This document shows, piece after piece, positions 30,501 through 37,172 of a stretch of 38,810 nucleotides of DNA. This stretch comes from Ruminococcus sp. (GTDB taxonomy: Bacteria; Bacillota; Clostridia; Oscillospirales; Ruminococcaceae): the NCBI GenBank assembly GCA_017463375.1, contig JAFTPG010000021.1, forward strand, positions 1 to 38,810, in the 5' to 3' direction. The first letter of the stretch is position 1; every line of letters begins with the position of its first letter. A model generated the notes under the pieces. It worked only from the letters and a program-made list of their open reading frames with translations. It ran no database searches and was not told the DNA's origin. A program made the translations under genes and the position numbers.

Positions 30501-30766
30501 ATATTGAAACAAAATATGTCAATAAGATTTCCGAAGGCGAACAGAATGTGGTAACACTCCTCGAAAGCGGAAAGATCCACTATGTAATCTCAACCTCGGC
30601 AAAGGGAAGAATTCCTGCCCGTGACAGCGTTAAGATGCGCCGTAAGTCCATCGAGCGTTCGATCTGCAGCCTTACTGCAATTGATACTGCTCAGGCTCTT
30701 GCAAATGTTCTTGAGTCAGGCAGAACAATTGACGACGTTGAGCTTGTTGATATTACGAAGATTTAA
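27575..30766 (+). CDS. carB: Carbamoyl-phosphate synthase large subunit
   Basis: This 1063-residue subunit is full length. The first ATP-grasp half opens [20 protein letters not shown] and contains [12 protein letters not shown] and [20 protein letters not shown]. The second half starts near residue 548 with [20 protein letters not shown] and contains [11 protein letters not shown] and [18 protein letters not shown]. The C-terminal 140 residues are the allosteric MGS-like domain ([20 protein letters not shown] to [12 protein letters not shown]). It makes carbamoyl phosphate from bicarbonate, two ATP and ammonia delivered by CarA. AAGGAGG lies inside the end of carA, so the two are coupled. 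A terminator follows at 30795. Confidence 0.98.
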   Translation: [1063 protein letters not shown]

Positions 30767-30794
30767 GCGTATATTATATACAAATGCAAAGATT

Positions 30795-30823
30795 TGGCGG
30801 ATAAACAATCCGCCATTCTTTTT
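30795..30823 (+). terminator. Terminator after carB
   Basis: TGGCGGA at 30795-30801 pairs with TCCGCCA at 30809-30815, followed by TTCTTTTT. It separates the PyrR-controlled unit from pyrK-pyrD. Confidence 0.85.
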
Positions 30824-30869
30824 ATCTGCATGCGCCGGCAGCAATAGAATCAGAATTTACAAACTATAC

Positions 30870-30898
30870 TTGCTAAACAAAACGAAATATGGTATAAT
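30870..30898 (+). promoter_or_regulatory. Promoter of pyrK-pyrD-ruvX
   Basis: TTGCTA at 30870-30875 and TATAAT at 30893-30898 (context TGGTATAATAA) are 17 bases apart. No second PyrR-binding loop is seen between it and pyrK. A small GGGG/CCCC hairpin at about 30939-30950 precedes the AAAGGAGG ribosome binding site. Confidence 0.8.
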
Positions 30899-30963
30899 AA
30901 GCACATCCGAATTTACTGAATATTGCGTTTTACAGTCGGGGAAATCCCCAAAAGGAGGTCAGA

Positions 30964-31734
30964 ATGAAATACACACAAGGAAAATACAGAATACTTAAAA
31001 AATCGGCGATAGCAAAGGAAATGTACAGCTTTGTTATCGAATGCCCGGAGGTTGCAGCTATAGCTCAGCCGGGACAGTTTGTACATATCAGGGTTGACGG
31101 ATTTACCCTCCGCCGCCCGGTTTCGATCTGCGAAATCAACGCAGAAAAGGGAACTCTCCGCATTGTGTTTGAGATAAGAGGCGAGGGAACAGCTGTTATG
31201 GCTCGTCTCAATGAAGGAGATTTAATTGACATGCTTGCTCCTCTTGGTCACGGATTTACAGTAGATCCTGAGTATAAGAGAGTTGTGCTCATCGGCGGAG
31301 GAATCGGAACTCCTCCCATGCTTCCTCTTGCAGGGATTTACGGTGAGAAAGCGTCAGTGATCACAGGCTTCAGAAGTGCCAACGCTGTGATACTTCAGGA
31401 GGATTTCAAAAATACCGGTGCTGAGACGATTCTTTGCACCGATGACGGAACTCTCGGAATTCACGGATTCGTTACCCAGCCATTTGAAGAGCTCGCAAAA
31501 AGCGGCGGGATCGACGCTGTCTATGCCTGCGGACCTATGCCGATGCTGAAAAATATTGCAAGAATTGCAGCTGAAAATGGAATTCACTGTGAAATCTCAC
31601 TTGAGGAGCGTATGGCGTGCGGAATCGGAGCTTGTCTCGGATGTGCATGCAGAACTAAGAAAAATGATGAGGAATATTTTGCCCATGTATGCAAAGAGGG
31701 TCCTGTATTCAATGCTGAGGAGGTGCTCTGGTAA
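30964..31734 (+). CDS. pyrK: Dihydroorotate dehydrogenase B, electron-transfer subunit
   Basis: This 256-residue protein has the ferredoxin-reductase layout: an FAD domain with TLRRPVSICEI near residues 48-58, then an NAD-binding domain starting VVLIGGGIGTPPMLPLAG. AVYACGPMPMLKNIA follows. The C-terminal [2Fe-2S] motif is ACGIGACLGCACR, with a fourth Cys in FAHVCKEGPVF. It passes electrons from PyrD to NAD, making dihydroorotate oxidation NAD-linked. AAAGGAGG before ATG 30964 fixes the start. Its stop overlaps the pyrD start (TAATG). Confidence 0.97.
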   Translation: MKYTQGKYRILKKSAIAKEMYSFVIECPEVAAIAQPGQFVHIRVDGFTLRRPVSICEINAEKGTLRIVFEIRGEGTAVMARLNEGDLIDMLAPLGHGFTVDPEYKRVVLIGGGIGTPPMLPLAGIYGEKASVITGFRSANAVILQEDFKNTGAETILCTDDGTLGIHGFVTQPFEELAKSGGIDAVYACGPMPMLKNIARIAAENGIHCEISLEERMACGIGACLGCACRTKKNDEEYFAHVCKEGPVFNAEEVLW

Positions 31735-32645
31735 TGGCTGATTTATCTGTTAATGTATGCGGAATTGATTTTAAGAATCCAATTATTCCCGCTTCGGGAG
31801 TTTTCGGTTACGGAAGAGAATATGAGGAGCTGTTCCCGCTCTCAAAGCTCGGAGGAATTGCAACGAAAGGAACTACTCTGCATAGAAGAAACGGCAATCT
31901 TGCTCCGAGAATTGCTGAAACACCATCAGGAATGCTCAATTCTGTAGGACTTCAGAATCCCGGAATCGACCACTTTATTGATGTTGAGCTTCCGAATCTT
32001 CTGACTAAGGATACTGTAATCCTTGCAAATTTTGCCGGTTCAACCGTAGAGGAATGCGTTGAAGCAGCTGAGAAGCTTGATCAGACGGATGTTCACATGC
32101 TCGAGCTTAACATCTCCTGCCCGAATGTGAAACAGGGAGGAGCTGCTTTCGGTACAAGCTGTGAAATGGCGGCTGAGGTTACTTCTCAGGTGCGTAAGGC
32201 AACGAGCAAGCCTCTCGTTGTAAAGCTCTCGCCGAATGTAACAAGCATTGCCGATATCGCTAAGGCTGTTGAAGCTGCCGGAGCTGACGCAGTTTCACTT
32301 ATCAATACGCTGCTTGGAATGAGAATCGACATCAATACAGGCAGACCTATTCTCCGCAATAATGTAGGCGGTATGTCGGGACCTGCTGTATTCCCGATAG
32401 CAGTAAGAATGGTGTGGCAGGTCGCTAATGCTGTGAAAATTCCTGTAATCGGAATGGGCGGAGTTTCAAGCGGAAAGGATGCAATTGAGCTTATGATGGC
32501 AGGAGCGTCCGCAGTCCAGGTCGGAGCTGCAATCTTCACTGACCCGTATGCACCGATCAAGATCATAGACGAGATGAACGAATTCCTTGACAGCAAGGGT
32601 ATCTCAAGCGTTAAGGAAATAATCGGTACAGTTAAGCCATGGTAG
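31734..32645 (+). CDS. pyrD: Dihydroorotate dehydrogenase B, catalytic subunit
   Basis: This 303-residue class 1B enzyme has KNPIIPASGVFGYGREYEEL, GTTLHRRNGNLAPRIAETPS, MLNSVGLQNPGIDHF and ELNISCPNVKQGG carrying the active-site Cys of the class 1 enzymes. KLSPNVTSIADIA, VGGMSGPAVFPIAVRMVWQV and IGMGGVSSGKDAIELMMAGA (FMN phosphate site) follow. It oxidises dihydroorotate to orotate and works with PyrK as a heterotetramer. Start codon overlaps the pyrK stop. Its partner genes pyrE and pyrB must be elsewhere. Confidence 0.97.
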   Translation: MADLSVNVCGIDFKNPIIPASGVFGYGREYEELFPLSKLGGIATKGTTLHRRNGNLAPRIAETPSGMLNSVGLQNPGIDHFIDVELPNLLTKDTVILANFAGSTVEECVEAAEKLDQTDVHMLELNISCPNVKQGGAAFGTSCEMAAEVTSQVRKATSKPLVVKLSPNVTSIADIAKAVEAAGADAVSLINTLLGMRIDINTGRPILRNNVGGMSGPAVFPIAVRMVWQVANAVKIPVIGMGGVSSGKDAIELMMAGASAVQVGAAIFTDPYAPIKIIDEMNEFLDSKGISSVKEIIGTVKPW

Positions 32646-32658
32646 ATTGGAGTAAGCG

Positions 32659-33090
32659 ATGATAATAATGTCAGTCGATTTCGGTGATTCACGAACAGGA
32701 ATCGCTGTTTGCGGCAAAAGTGAGATGATAGCTTCTCCCGTCTGCGTGATTCAGGAAAAGGACTTCACCCGATGTATCGAAAAGACCGCCGAGTTAGCCA
32801 GAGAGCACCGTGCGGAGGAAATAGTGGTTGGATATCCTAAGAATATGAATAATACTGTCGGCGAGAGAGCAGAAAAATGCCAGCTCTTCTCGGAAGAACT
32901 GGCTAAGCTTACTGATTGTCCTGTAAGACTCTGGGATGAGCGCTGTACGACGGTTTCAGCGCACAACTATCTCAACGTAACAAATACAAGAGGCAAAAAG
33001 CGTAAAGCTGTTGTCGATGCAGTTGCCGCTGTGATCATTCTTGAAAGCTATCTCGAATACAGAAAAAATTCGGGACAGTCTACATTATAG
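32659..33090 (+). CDS. ruvX: Holliday junction resolvase-like protein RuvX/YqgF
   Basis: This 143-residue RNase H-fold protein has MSVDFGDSRTGIAVCG (first catalytic Asp), EEIVVGYPKNMNNTVGERAE (the conserved GxPxxxxGxxG region) and VRLWDERCTTVSAHNYL (D-E-R catalytic motif). KRKAVVDAVAAVIILESYL carries the last Asp. The family acts in 16S rRNA 5'-end maturation and as a putative resolvase. GGAG six bases ahead supports ATG 32659; ATG 32668 is an alternative. It lies 13 bases after pyrD and probably shares its transcript. Its last 11 bases overlap a convergent gene on the other strand. Confidence 0.93.
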   Translation: MIIMSVDFGDSRTGIAVCGKSEMIASPVCVIQEKDFTRCIEKTAELAREHRAEEIVVGYPKNMNNTVGERAEKCQLFSEELAKLTDCPVRLWDERCTTVSAHNYLNVTNTRGKKRKAVVDAVAAVIILESYLEYRKNSGQSTL

Positions 33091-33253
33091 CTGAGGTGAT
33101 TTCGTCGAGCACTGTACCTGCTGCTCTGAGAGCCTTACCTGCATTCTTCTTTATGCTGTGTTTCTTTTTTGAACTTGCTGAAGAGAGTGCATAGCATACG
33201 ACTCCGACAGCTGTGCCGGCGGCTGCACCTTTAGCAATTGATTTAACATCCAT
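33080..33253 (-). CDS. Small hydrophobic protein of unknown function
   Basis: This 57-residue protein starts MDVKSIAKGAAAGTAVGVVC, one glycine/alanine-rich membrane segment, followed by a basic segment (SSKKKHSIKKNAGKALRAA) and a short helix. Similar small proteins occur in Ruminococcus-like genomes in multiple copies, from memory. ATG 33253 is chosen because GGAG lies seven bases ahead of it on the minus strand; the in-frame ATG 33265 would leave that site inside the coding region. It converges on and overlaps ruvX by 11 bases. Function unknown. Confidence 0.6.
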   Translation of the reverse strand: MDVKSIAKGAAAGTAVGVVCYALSSASSKKKHSIKKNAGKALRAAGTVLDEITSAIM

Positions 33254-33264
33254 ATTTATCTCCA

Positions 33265-33506
33265 TTCCCGGGTTGTCACGGGAAACCGTCTTTGCGGCGG
33301 ACGGTGCACCGAAGTCACAGAAAACGTTCTGTGCATGCTAAGGCAACACAGCACAAAGCACGCCGGACGGCTTTGTACGCAATCTGCTTGCATATTTTCC
33401 GTTATCCTGCACAAAAATCCCTTGACATACGACAGTATGCCTGCGGTCTTTTTATGCATTCTAACGAAAAATCTGTCGGCGCATCTTCCGCACAATCTTT
33501 GTGCGG
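33265..33506. repeat. Hairpin-dense intergenic stretch
   Basis: About 290 bases between the small protein and trmL contain several perfect short hairpins in series. TTCCCG with CGGGAA spans 33265-33284, CCGTC with GACGG spans 33286-33304, CACAGA with TCTGTG spans 33316-33333, CATA with TATG lies near 33427, and CCGCACAA with TTGTGCGG spans 33488-33506. Open frames exist on both strands here (for example 33292-33567 plus) but have no ribosome binding site and a Cys/His/Arg-rich composition unlike a protein. It looks like a mosaic of dispersed intergenic repeats. Confidence 0.5.
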
Positions 33507-33559
33507 TGCTGCCCTAATATTTTTAGCCGTAAATCAGATAATATACATGAGGCACAAAA

Positions 33560-34057
33560 ATGTATAATCTTAATATAGTACTTGCAGAACCGCAGATCCC
33601 TCAGAATACCGGAAATATTTCCAGAACCTGCGCTGTTACGGGAGCAAGGCTTCATCTCATAAGACCCTTTGGATTTGAAATTTCCGACAAGCATCTCAAA
33701 AGAGCAGGACTTGACTACTGGGATAAGCTGGACATAAGCTATTATGACAGCATGCCTGAATTTTTCGAAAAAAACAAGGGCGGTAATTTTTTCTATTTCA
33801 CAACAAAGGGAAGGAGCGTTCACAGCGAGGTCAGCTATCCGAATAATTCCTATCTCATATTCGGGCGAGAGGATAAAGGACTTCCCGAGGAGCTGCTCCA
33901 CAATAATCCTGAGCGGTGTGTGAGGATTCCTATGAGAAATGAGCTGAGAAGCCTTAATCTTTCAAATTCCGTGGCAATAGCCGTCTATGAGGCACTCAGA
34001 CAGTGGGATTATCCGGAGCTTTCACGAGAGGGAAAGCTGACTCAATACGAATGGTAA
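33560..34057 (+). CDS. trmL: tRNA (cytidine/uridine(34)-2'-O)-methyltransferase
   Basis: This 165-residue SPOUT methyltransferase starts MYNLNIVLAEPQIPQNTGNI, then has SRTCAVTGARLHLIRPFGF (conserved N-x-G-N-I-x-R motif 1). YLIFGREDKGLPEELL (motif 2) and RIPMRNELRSLNLSNSVAIA (motif 3, the knot) follow. It methylates the wobble nucleotide of tRNA-Leu in studied bacteria. A GAGG seven bases ahead of ATG 33560 is a modest ribosome binding site. Its stop is 14 bases before the DegV-family gene. Confidence 0.95.
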   Translation: MYNLNIVLAEPQIPQNTGNISRTCAVTGARLHLIRPFGFEISDKHLKRAGLDYWDKLDISYYDSMPEFFEKNKGGNFFYFTTKGRSVHSEVSYPNNSYLIFGREDKGLPEELLHNNPERCVRIPMRNELRSLNLSNSVAIAVYEALRQWDYPELSREGKLTQYEW

Positions 34058-34071
34058 AAGGAGGAAAAATA

Positions 34072-34941
34072 ATGCAGAAAATCTTAATTTTGACTGATTC
34101 CGCATGCGACCTGACCAAGGAAGCAATAGAAGAGCTTGGCATCAGAGTAATTCCGTTCACCATCACATTCGGAGACAAGAGCTTTAAGGAAACCTTCGAT
34201 AAATCGGCATTCGAGGTTTACGAAATGATGGAGAACTTCAATGATATTCCGAAAACAGCACAGATAACAGCTTTTGAGTTCGAGGAAAACTACAATGAGA
34301 TCTATCAGCAGGGATACACTGATATTATCTATGTAGGAATTAATTCAAAGGGTTCAGCAACATACAATAACTCTATTATGGCAAAGGAGAGCTTCTTTGA
34401 AGCTCATCCCGAGGCTAAGGACAAGTTCAGAATCTACAATCTTGACTCGACCTGCTATACGGGAGTTTACGGATATCCGATAACAGAAGCTGTGAAGAAG
34501 ATCAAGAAAGGTGCGTCTGCGGAGGAAATCGTTGCTTATTTTGAAGAATGGTTCAGCAGCGTTGTTGTATTTGCAGTTCCGATGACTCTGAAATATGCAA
34601 AGAAATCCGGAAGAATCTCAGCTGCCGCCGCATTTGCAGGTGAGATGCTCGGACTCAAGCCGCTTATCCAGTTCCTCGACGGAGGCACTGCTACTCTTGA
34701 AAAAATCAGGGGAGAGAAGAATATTATCCCCAAGATGATGGCTTGTCTTGAGAAAAATATGGTTCCTCAGACTCCTTACATGATGGTATGCGGCAAGGAT
34801 GATACTCTTGCTAAGGAGCTTGAGAAGGAAATCATAAAGAAATACGGCAGAAAAGCAGAGTCCTATTTCAATATAGGAGCTGCCGTTGCGGCAAATATCG
34901 GTCCTGATGTAATGGGAATCATCTGCCGAAGAAAGAAGTAA
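34072..34941 (+). CDS. DegV-family fatty-acid-binding protein
   Basis: This 289-residue protein has the DegV layout. MQKILILTDSACDLTKEAIE starts it, then VIPFTITFGDKSF, KTAQITAFEFEENY (the K-T-S/A-Q-x-T loop that contacts the lipid head group) and IIYVGINSKGSATYNN. YAKKSGRISAAAAFAGEMLG (R-I) and a C-terminal GAAVAANIGPDVMGI follow. Family members bind long-chain fatty acids and, in some Firmicutes, act as FakB partners of fatty acid kinase; no fakA is nearby. AAAAGGAGG precedes ATG 34072, preferred over upstream in-frame starts within trmL. Confidence 0.92.
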   Translation: MQKILILTDSACDLTKEAIEELGIRVIPFTITFGDKSFKETFDKSAFEVYEMMENFNDIPKTAQITAFEFEENYNEIYQQGYTDIIYVGINSKGSATYNNSIMAKESFFEAHPEAKDKFRIYNLDSTCYTGVYGYPITEAVKKIKKGASAEEIVAYFEEWFSSVVVFAVPMTLKYAKKSGRISAAAAFAGEMLGLKPLIQFLDGGTATLEKIRGEKNIIPKMMACLEKNMVPQTPYMMVCGKDDTLAKELEKEIIKKYGRKAESYFNIGAAVAANIGPDVMGIICRRKK

Positions 34942-34952
34942 ATTAAAGCAAA

Positions 34953-34988
34953 AGACCTGTTTTCAAAATGAAAACAGGTCTGATTTTT
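34953..34988 (+). terminator. Terminator after the DegV-family gene
   Basis: AGACCTGTTTTC at 34953-34964 pairs perfectly with GAAAACAGGTCT at 34970-34981, followed by GATTTTTTT. It ends right where the convergent small gene's stop begins, so it may act for both strands. Confidence 0.9.
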
Positions 34989-35135
34989 TTATAAAAGCGG
35001 CATAATGACGATTCCCAGGATAATTACAGCTGCAACGATCAGCACAGCAATTCTCAATCCGAGAGTTTTATCCTCCTGAGGAGTCTTATCAGCTTTTACT
35101 GATGTATTTGCTTTATTGGATTTTTTGTGACTCAA
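34989..35135 (-). CDS. Tiny tail-anchored membrane protein
   Basis: This 48-residue ORF starts at TTG 35135 with AAGAGGTG just ahead of it on the minus strand, inside the end of the helicase gene. It reads MSHKKSNKANTSVKADKTPQ, then a charged linker, then a single hydrophobic segment from about residue 29 (IAVLIVAAVIILGIVIMPLL) to the end. The start sits 12 bases after the helicase stop, so the two form an operon. The function is not known. The pattern of charged tail plus C-terminal membrane helix, a good ribosome binding site and tight spacing argue for a real gene. Confidence 0.65.
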   Translation of the reverse strand: MSHKKSNKANTSVKADKTPQEDKTLGLRIAVLIVAAVIILGIVIMPLL

Positions 35136-35147
35136 ATCAAACACCTC

Positions 35148-36872
35148 TTAATGTCTTTTTTTAGTACGCTTCTTGCGGTCGGGCATGTAATCCATACGGC
35201 GTCCGGAGTCTTTTGCCGAGCCGAATTTTCTGCGTCTCTCGCTGTAATGCTCCTTGCCCTTTGCGACAGGATATTTTTTCTCATTTGAGCTGCCCTTGTA
35301 CAGCTTTACCTCGACCTGATGGCCGTTGATCCTGATGAAGTTCATAGCGTCGATAATGTAATCGGACTCAGCTTCGGGAACCTCAACAGTTGTGTGATTA
35401 TCAAAGATATCAATTTTGCCGAAGTCACGTCCTGTCATGCCTGTTGCATCAACAAGAGCACCGAGAATAAAATTCGGAGCAATTCTCTTGTTTCTGCCTA
35501 TGCTGATATCAACTTTGACTGTTTTAGTATCGTTTCTGCGGCTTTTTTTAAGAGGTCTGGGAATATCAAACTCAGGCAGAGCAGCGATTTCCGACTGAAT
35601 TCGCTCGCTGATGAGACGTGCAGCAAGCTCTTTTACGTTGATTCCCTGACCCTCAAGGCGTTCAATAATGTCATAGGCATCATAGGAAGGAGTAATTTCA
35701 CTTGAAGCAATTTCAGTGACAATATTTTCTTTCTTCAGTGCGATAACATCGGATTTCTGCGGAAGGGGAAGCTCGGTTATAGTAGATTTCGTATAGTGAG
35801 CGATATTTTTCAGCTCAAAAACCTGTTTTCTTCCGCTGAGGAGAGTGTACGCAACTCCGGTACGTCCTGCACGTCCTGTTCTTCCGATACGATGGATATA
35901 GTACTCATTGTCCTGAGGAAGGTCATAGTTGAACACGGCGTCGATACCGCTGACATCAATACCTCTTGCAGCAACATCCGTTGCAACGAGAATTGAGATA
36001 GCACCGCTCTTGAAGCTGTTCATGACCTGAGTACGCTGTCCCTGCTTCATGTCACCGTGAAGCCCTGTAGCCTTGAAGCCGCTCTTGATGAGTTCTTCTG
36101 TAAGCTCGTCAACCATTTTCTTTGTGTTGCAGAACACCATAGAGGATTTCGGAGAATATGCGGCGAGGAGAAGCTTCAGAGCGTCGGTTTTGCGACCCAT
36201 AGCAACCTCAAAGGAGTACTGCTCAATAAGCTCTACAGTTCTCTGAGCAGATTTGATTTTAATCTGAATCGGGTCGGTCTGGTACTTTTCGGTAATAGCA
36301 AGAATCTCCGGAGGCATAGTTGCAGAGAAGAGAACAGTCTGTCTGTCCTCAGGAACTCCTGCAAGAATAGTCTCAATATCCTCACGGAAGCCCATATTAA
36401 GCATTTCATCAGCCTCATCGAGTATAACAGTGCGTACAAAGTCGAGTTTGAGAGTGCGTCTGCGGATGTGGTCGAGAACTCTTCCGGGAGTACCAACAAC
36501 AATATTAGCGCCGCGCTTGAGCTCATGGATCTGCTTCTCCATGCTTGCTCCGCCGTAAACAGCAGAGGTTTTGACGCCTCTTTTGAATTTAGCAAACTTG
36601 CGGATTTCCTCGCACGCCTGCATAGCAAGCTCACGGGTAGGGCAAAGAATAAGCACGCAGACCTTGTTCGAGTCTGCATAGGAGATACTTTCAACTGCGG
36701 GAATACCGAAAGCGGCAGTTTTGCCTGTACCTGTATTGGAGCGTCCGATAACATCACGGCCTTCAAGAAGAAGGGGAATACTTTTTTCCTGAATCTCTGT
36801 CATATCCGAGAAGCCAAGCTCCTCAACGGCAGAGAGAATCTCATGAGATAAATTTAATTCGTTAAACTGCAT
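35148..36872 (-). CDS. DEAD-box RNA helicase (CshA/DeaD type) with DbpA-like RNA-binding domain
   Basis: This 574-residue helicase has a Q-motif region (FNELNLSHEILSAVEELGF), motif I SNTGTGKTAAF near 45-55, motif Ia PTRELA and motif II DEAD at 152-155. Motif III is SAT at 183-185, then VATDVAARGIDV, and motif VI HRIGRTGRAGRTG. Residues about 462-535 (RIAPNFILGALVDATGMTGR to INGHQVEVKLY) are a DbpA/CsdA-type RNA-recognition domain. The C-terminus is a basic tail (SGRRMDYMPDRKKRTKKRH). Such proteins unwind structured RNA in ribosome assembly, cold adaptation and degradosome function. A promoter lies upstream at 36920-36948 and a tiny membrane protein gene follows. Confidence 0.95.
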   Translation of the reverse strand: MQFNELNLSHEILSAVEELGFSDMTEIQEKSIPLLLEGRDVIGRSNTGTGKTAAFGIPAVESISYADSNKVCVLILCPTRELAMQACEEIRKFAKFKRGVKTSAVYGGASMEKQIHELKRGANIVVGTPGRVLDHIRRRTLKLDFVRTVILDEADEMLNMGFREDIETILAGVPEDRQTVLFSATMPPEILAITEKYQTDPIQIKIKSAQRTVELIEQYSFEVAMGRKTDALKLLLAAYSPKSSMVFCNTKKMVDELTEELIKSGFKATGLHGDMKQGQRTQVMNSFKSGAISILVATDVAARGIDVSGIDAVFNYDLPQDNEYYIHRIGRTGRAGRTGVAYTLLSGRKQVFELKNIAHYTKSTITELPLPQKSDVIALKKENIVTEIASSEITPSYDAYDIIERLEGQGINVKELAARLISERIQSEIAALPEFDIPRPLKKSRRNDTKTVKVDISIGRNKRIAPNFILGALVDATGMTGRDFGKIDIFDNHTTVEVPEAESDYIIDAMNFIRINGHQVEVKLYKGSSNEKKYPVAKGKEHYSERRRKFGSAKDSGRRMDYMPDRKKRTKKRH

Positions 36873-36919
36873 TATAAATCCTTTCTAAAAAACAAAAACG
36901 GGACAAAATCCCTTTTAAC

Positions 36920-36948
36920 ATAATAACACATCTGTCTCTCATAGTCAA
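36920..36948 (-). promoter_or_regulatory. Promoter of the DEAD-box helicase operon
   Basis: On the minus strand, TTGACT (plus 36943-36948) and TATTAT (plus 36920-36925) are 17 bases apart. The leader to ATG 36872 is about 40 bases and contains AGAAAGGA as ribosome binding site. Confidence 0.75.
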
Positions 36949-37172
36949 GGGAATAAATGGCAGTGTCCGATGTAAATATTCTGTGAATTCAAATAAAGAA
37001 GAACTCTCCCGATCTGTGCATTATTCAGTCGTGGAGCTCTGTATATATCAGAACAGACTAAAGCCGGCTTTTCAGCCGGCTTTAGCGAAGTAAGGAGAAG
37101 AATAATGTGAAAAAATTCACAGCGACGACAATCGTCTATGGAGAATTAAGAAGATTTCAATTATTAGAGAGA
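36949..37172. other. Intergenic stretch between htrA and the helicase gene
   Basis: A perfect 11-bp hairpin, TAAAGCCGGCT at 37059-37069 with AGCCGGCTTTA at 37074-37084, lies here. It has no clear U-run on either side and may be a weak terminator for the minus-strand protease gene. A plus-strand GTG frame near 37105 with AAGGAG ahead would give about 38 residues but runs antisense into htrA. I do not support it as a gene. Nothing else is recognisable. Confidence 0.5.

Noticed and set aside
30899..30963. Second PyrR attenuator before pyrK
   Set aside because: The leader lacks the UCC-GNGAGG loop and has no terminator with a U-run, only a small GGGG/CCCC hairpin before the ribosome binding site.
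33292..33567. Plus-strand 91-codon ORF upstream of trmL
   Set aside because: It runs through a series of perfect hairpins, overlaps the trmL start, lacks a ribosome binding site and has an odd Arg/His/Cys/Ala composition.
36057..36851. Plus-strand open frame of 264 codons
   Set aside because: It is antisense to the DEAD-box helicase gene, which is certain from its motifs. The translation is Ser/Asn-rich and no start signal exists.
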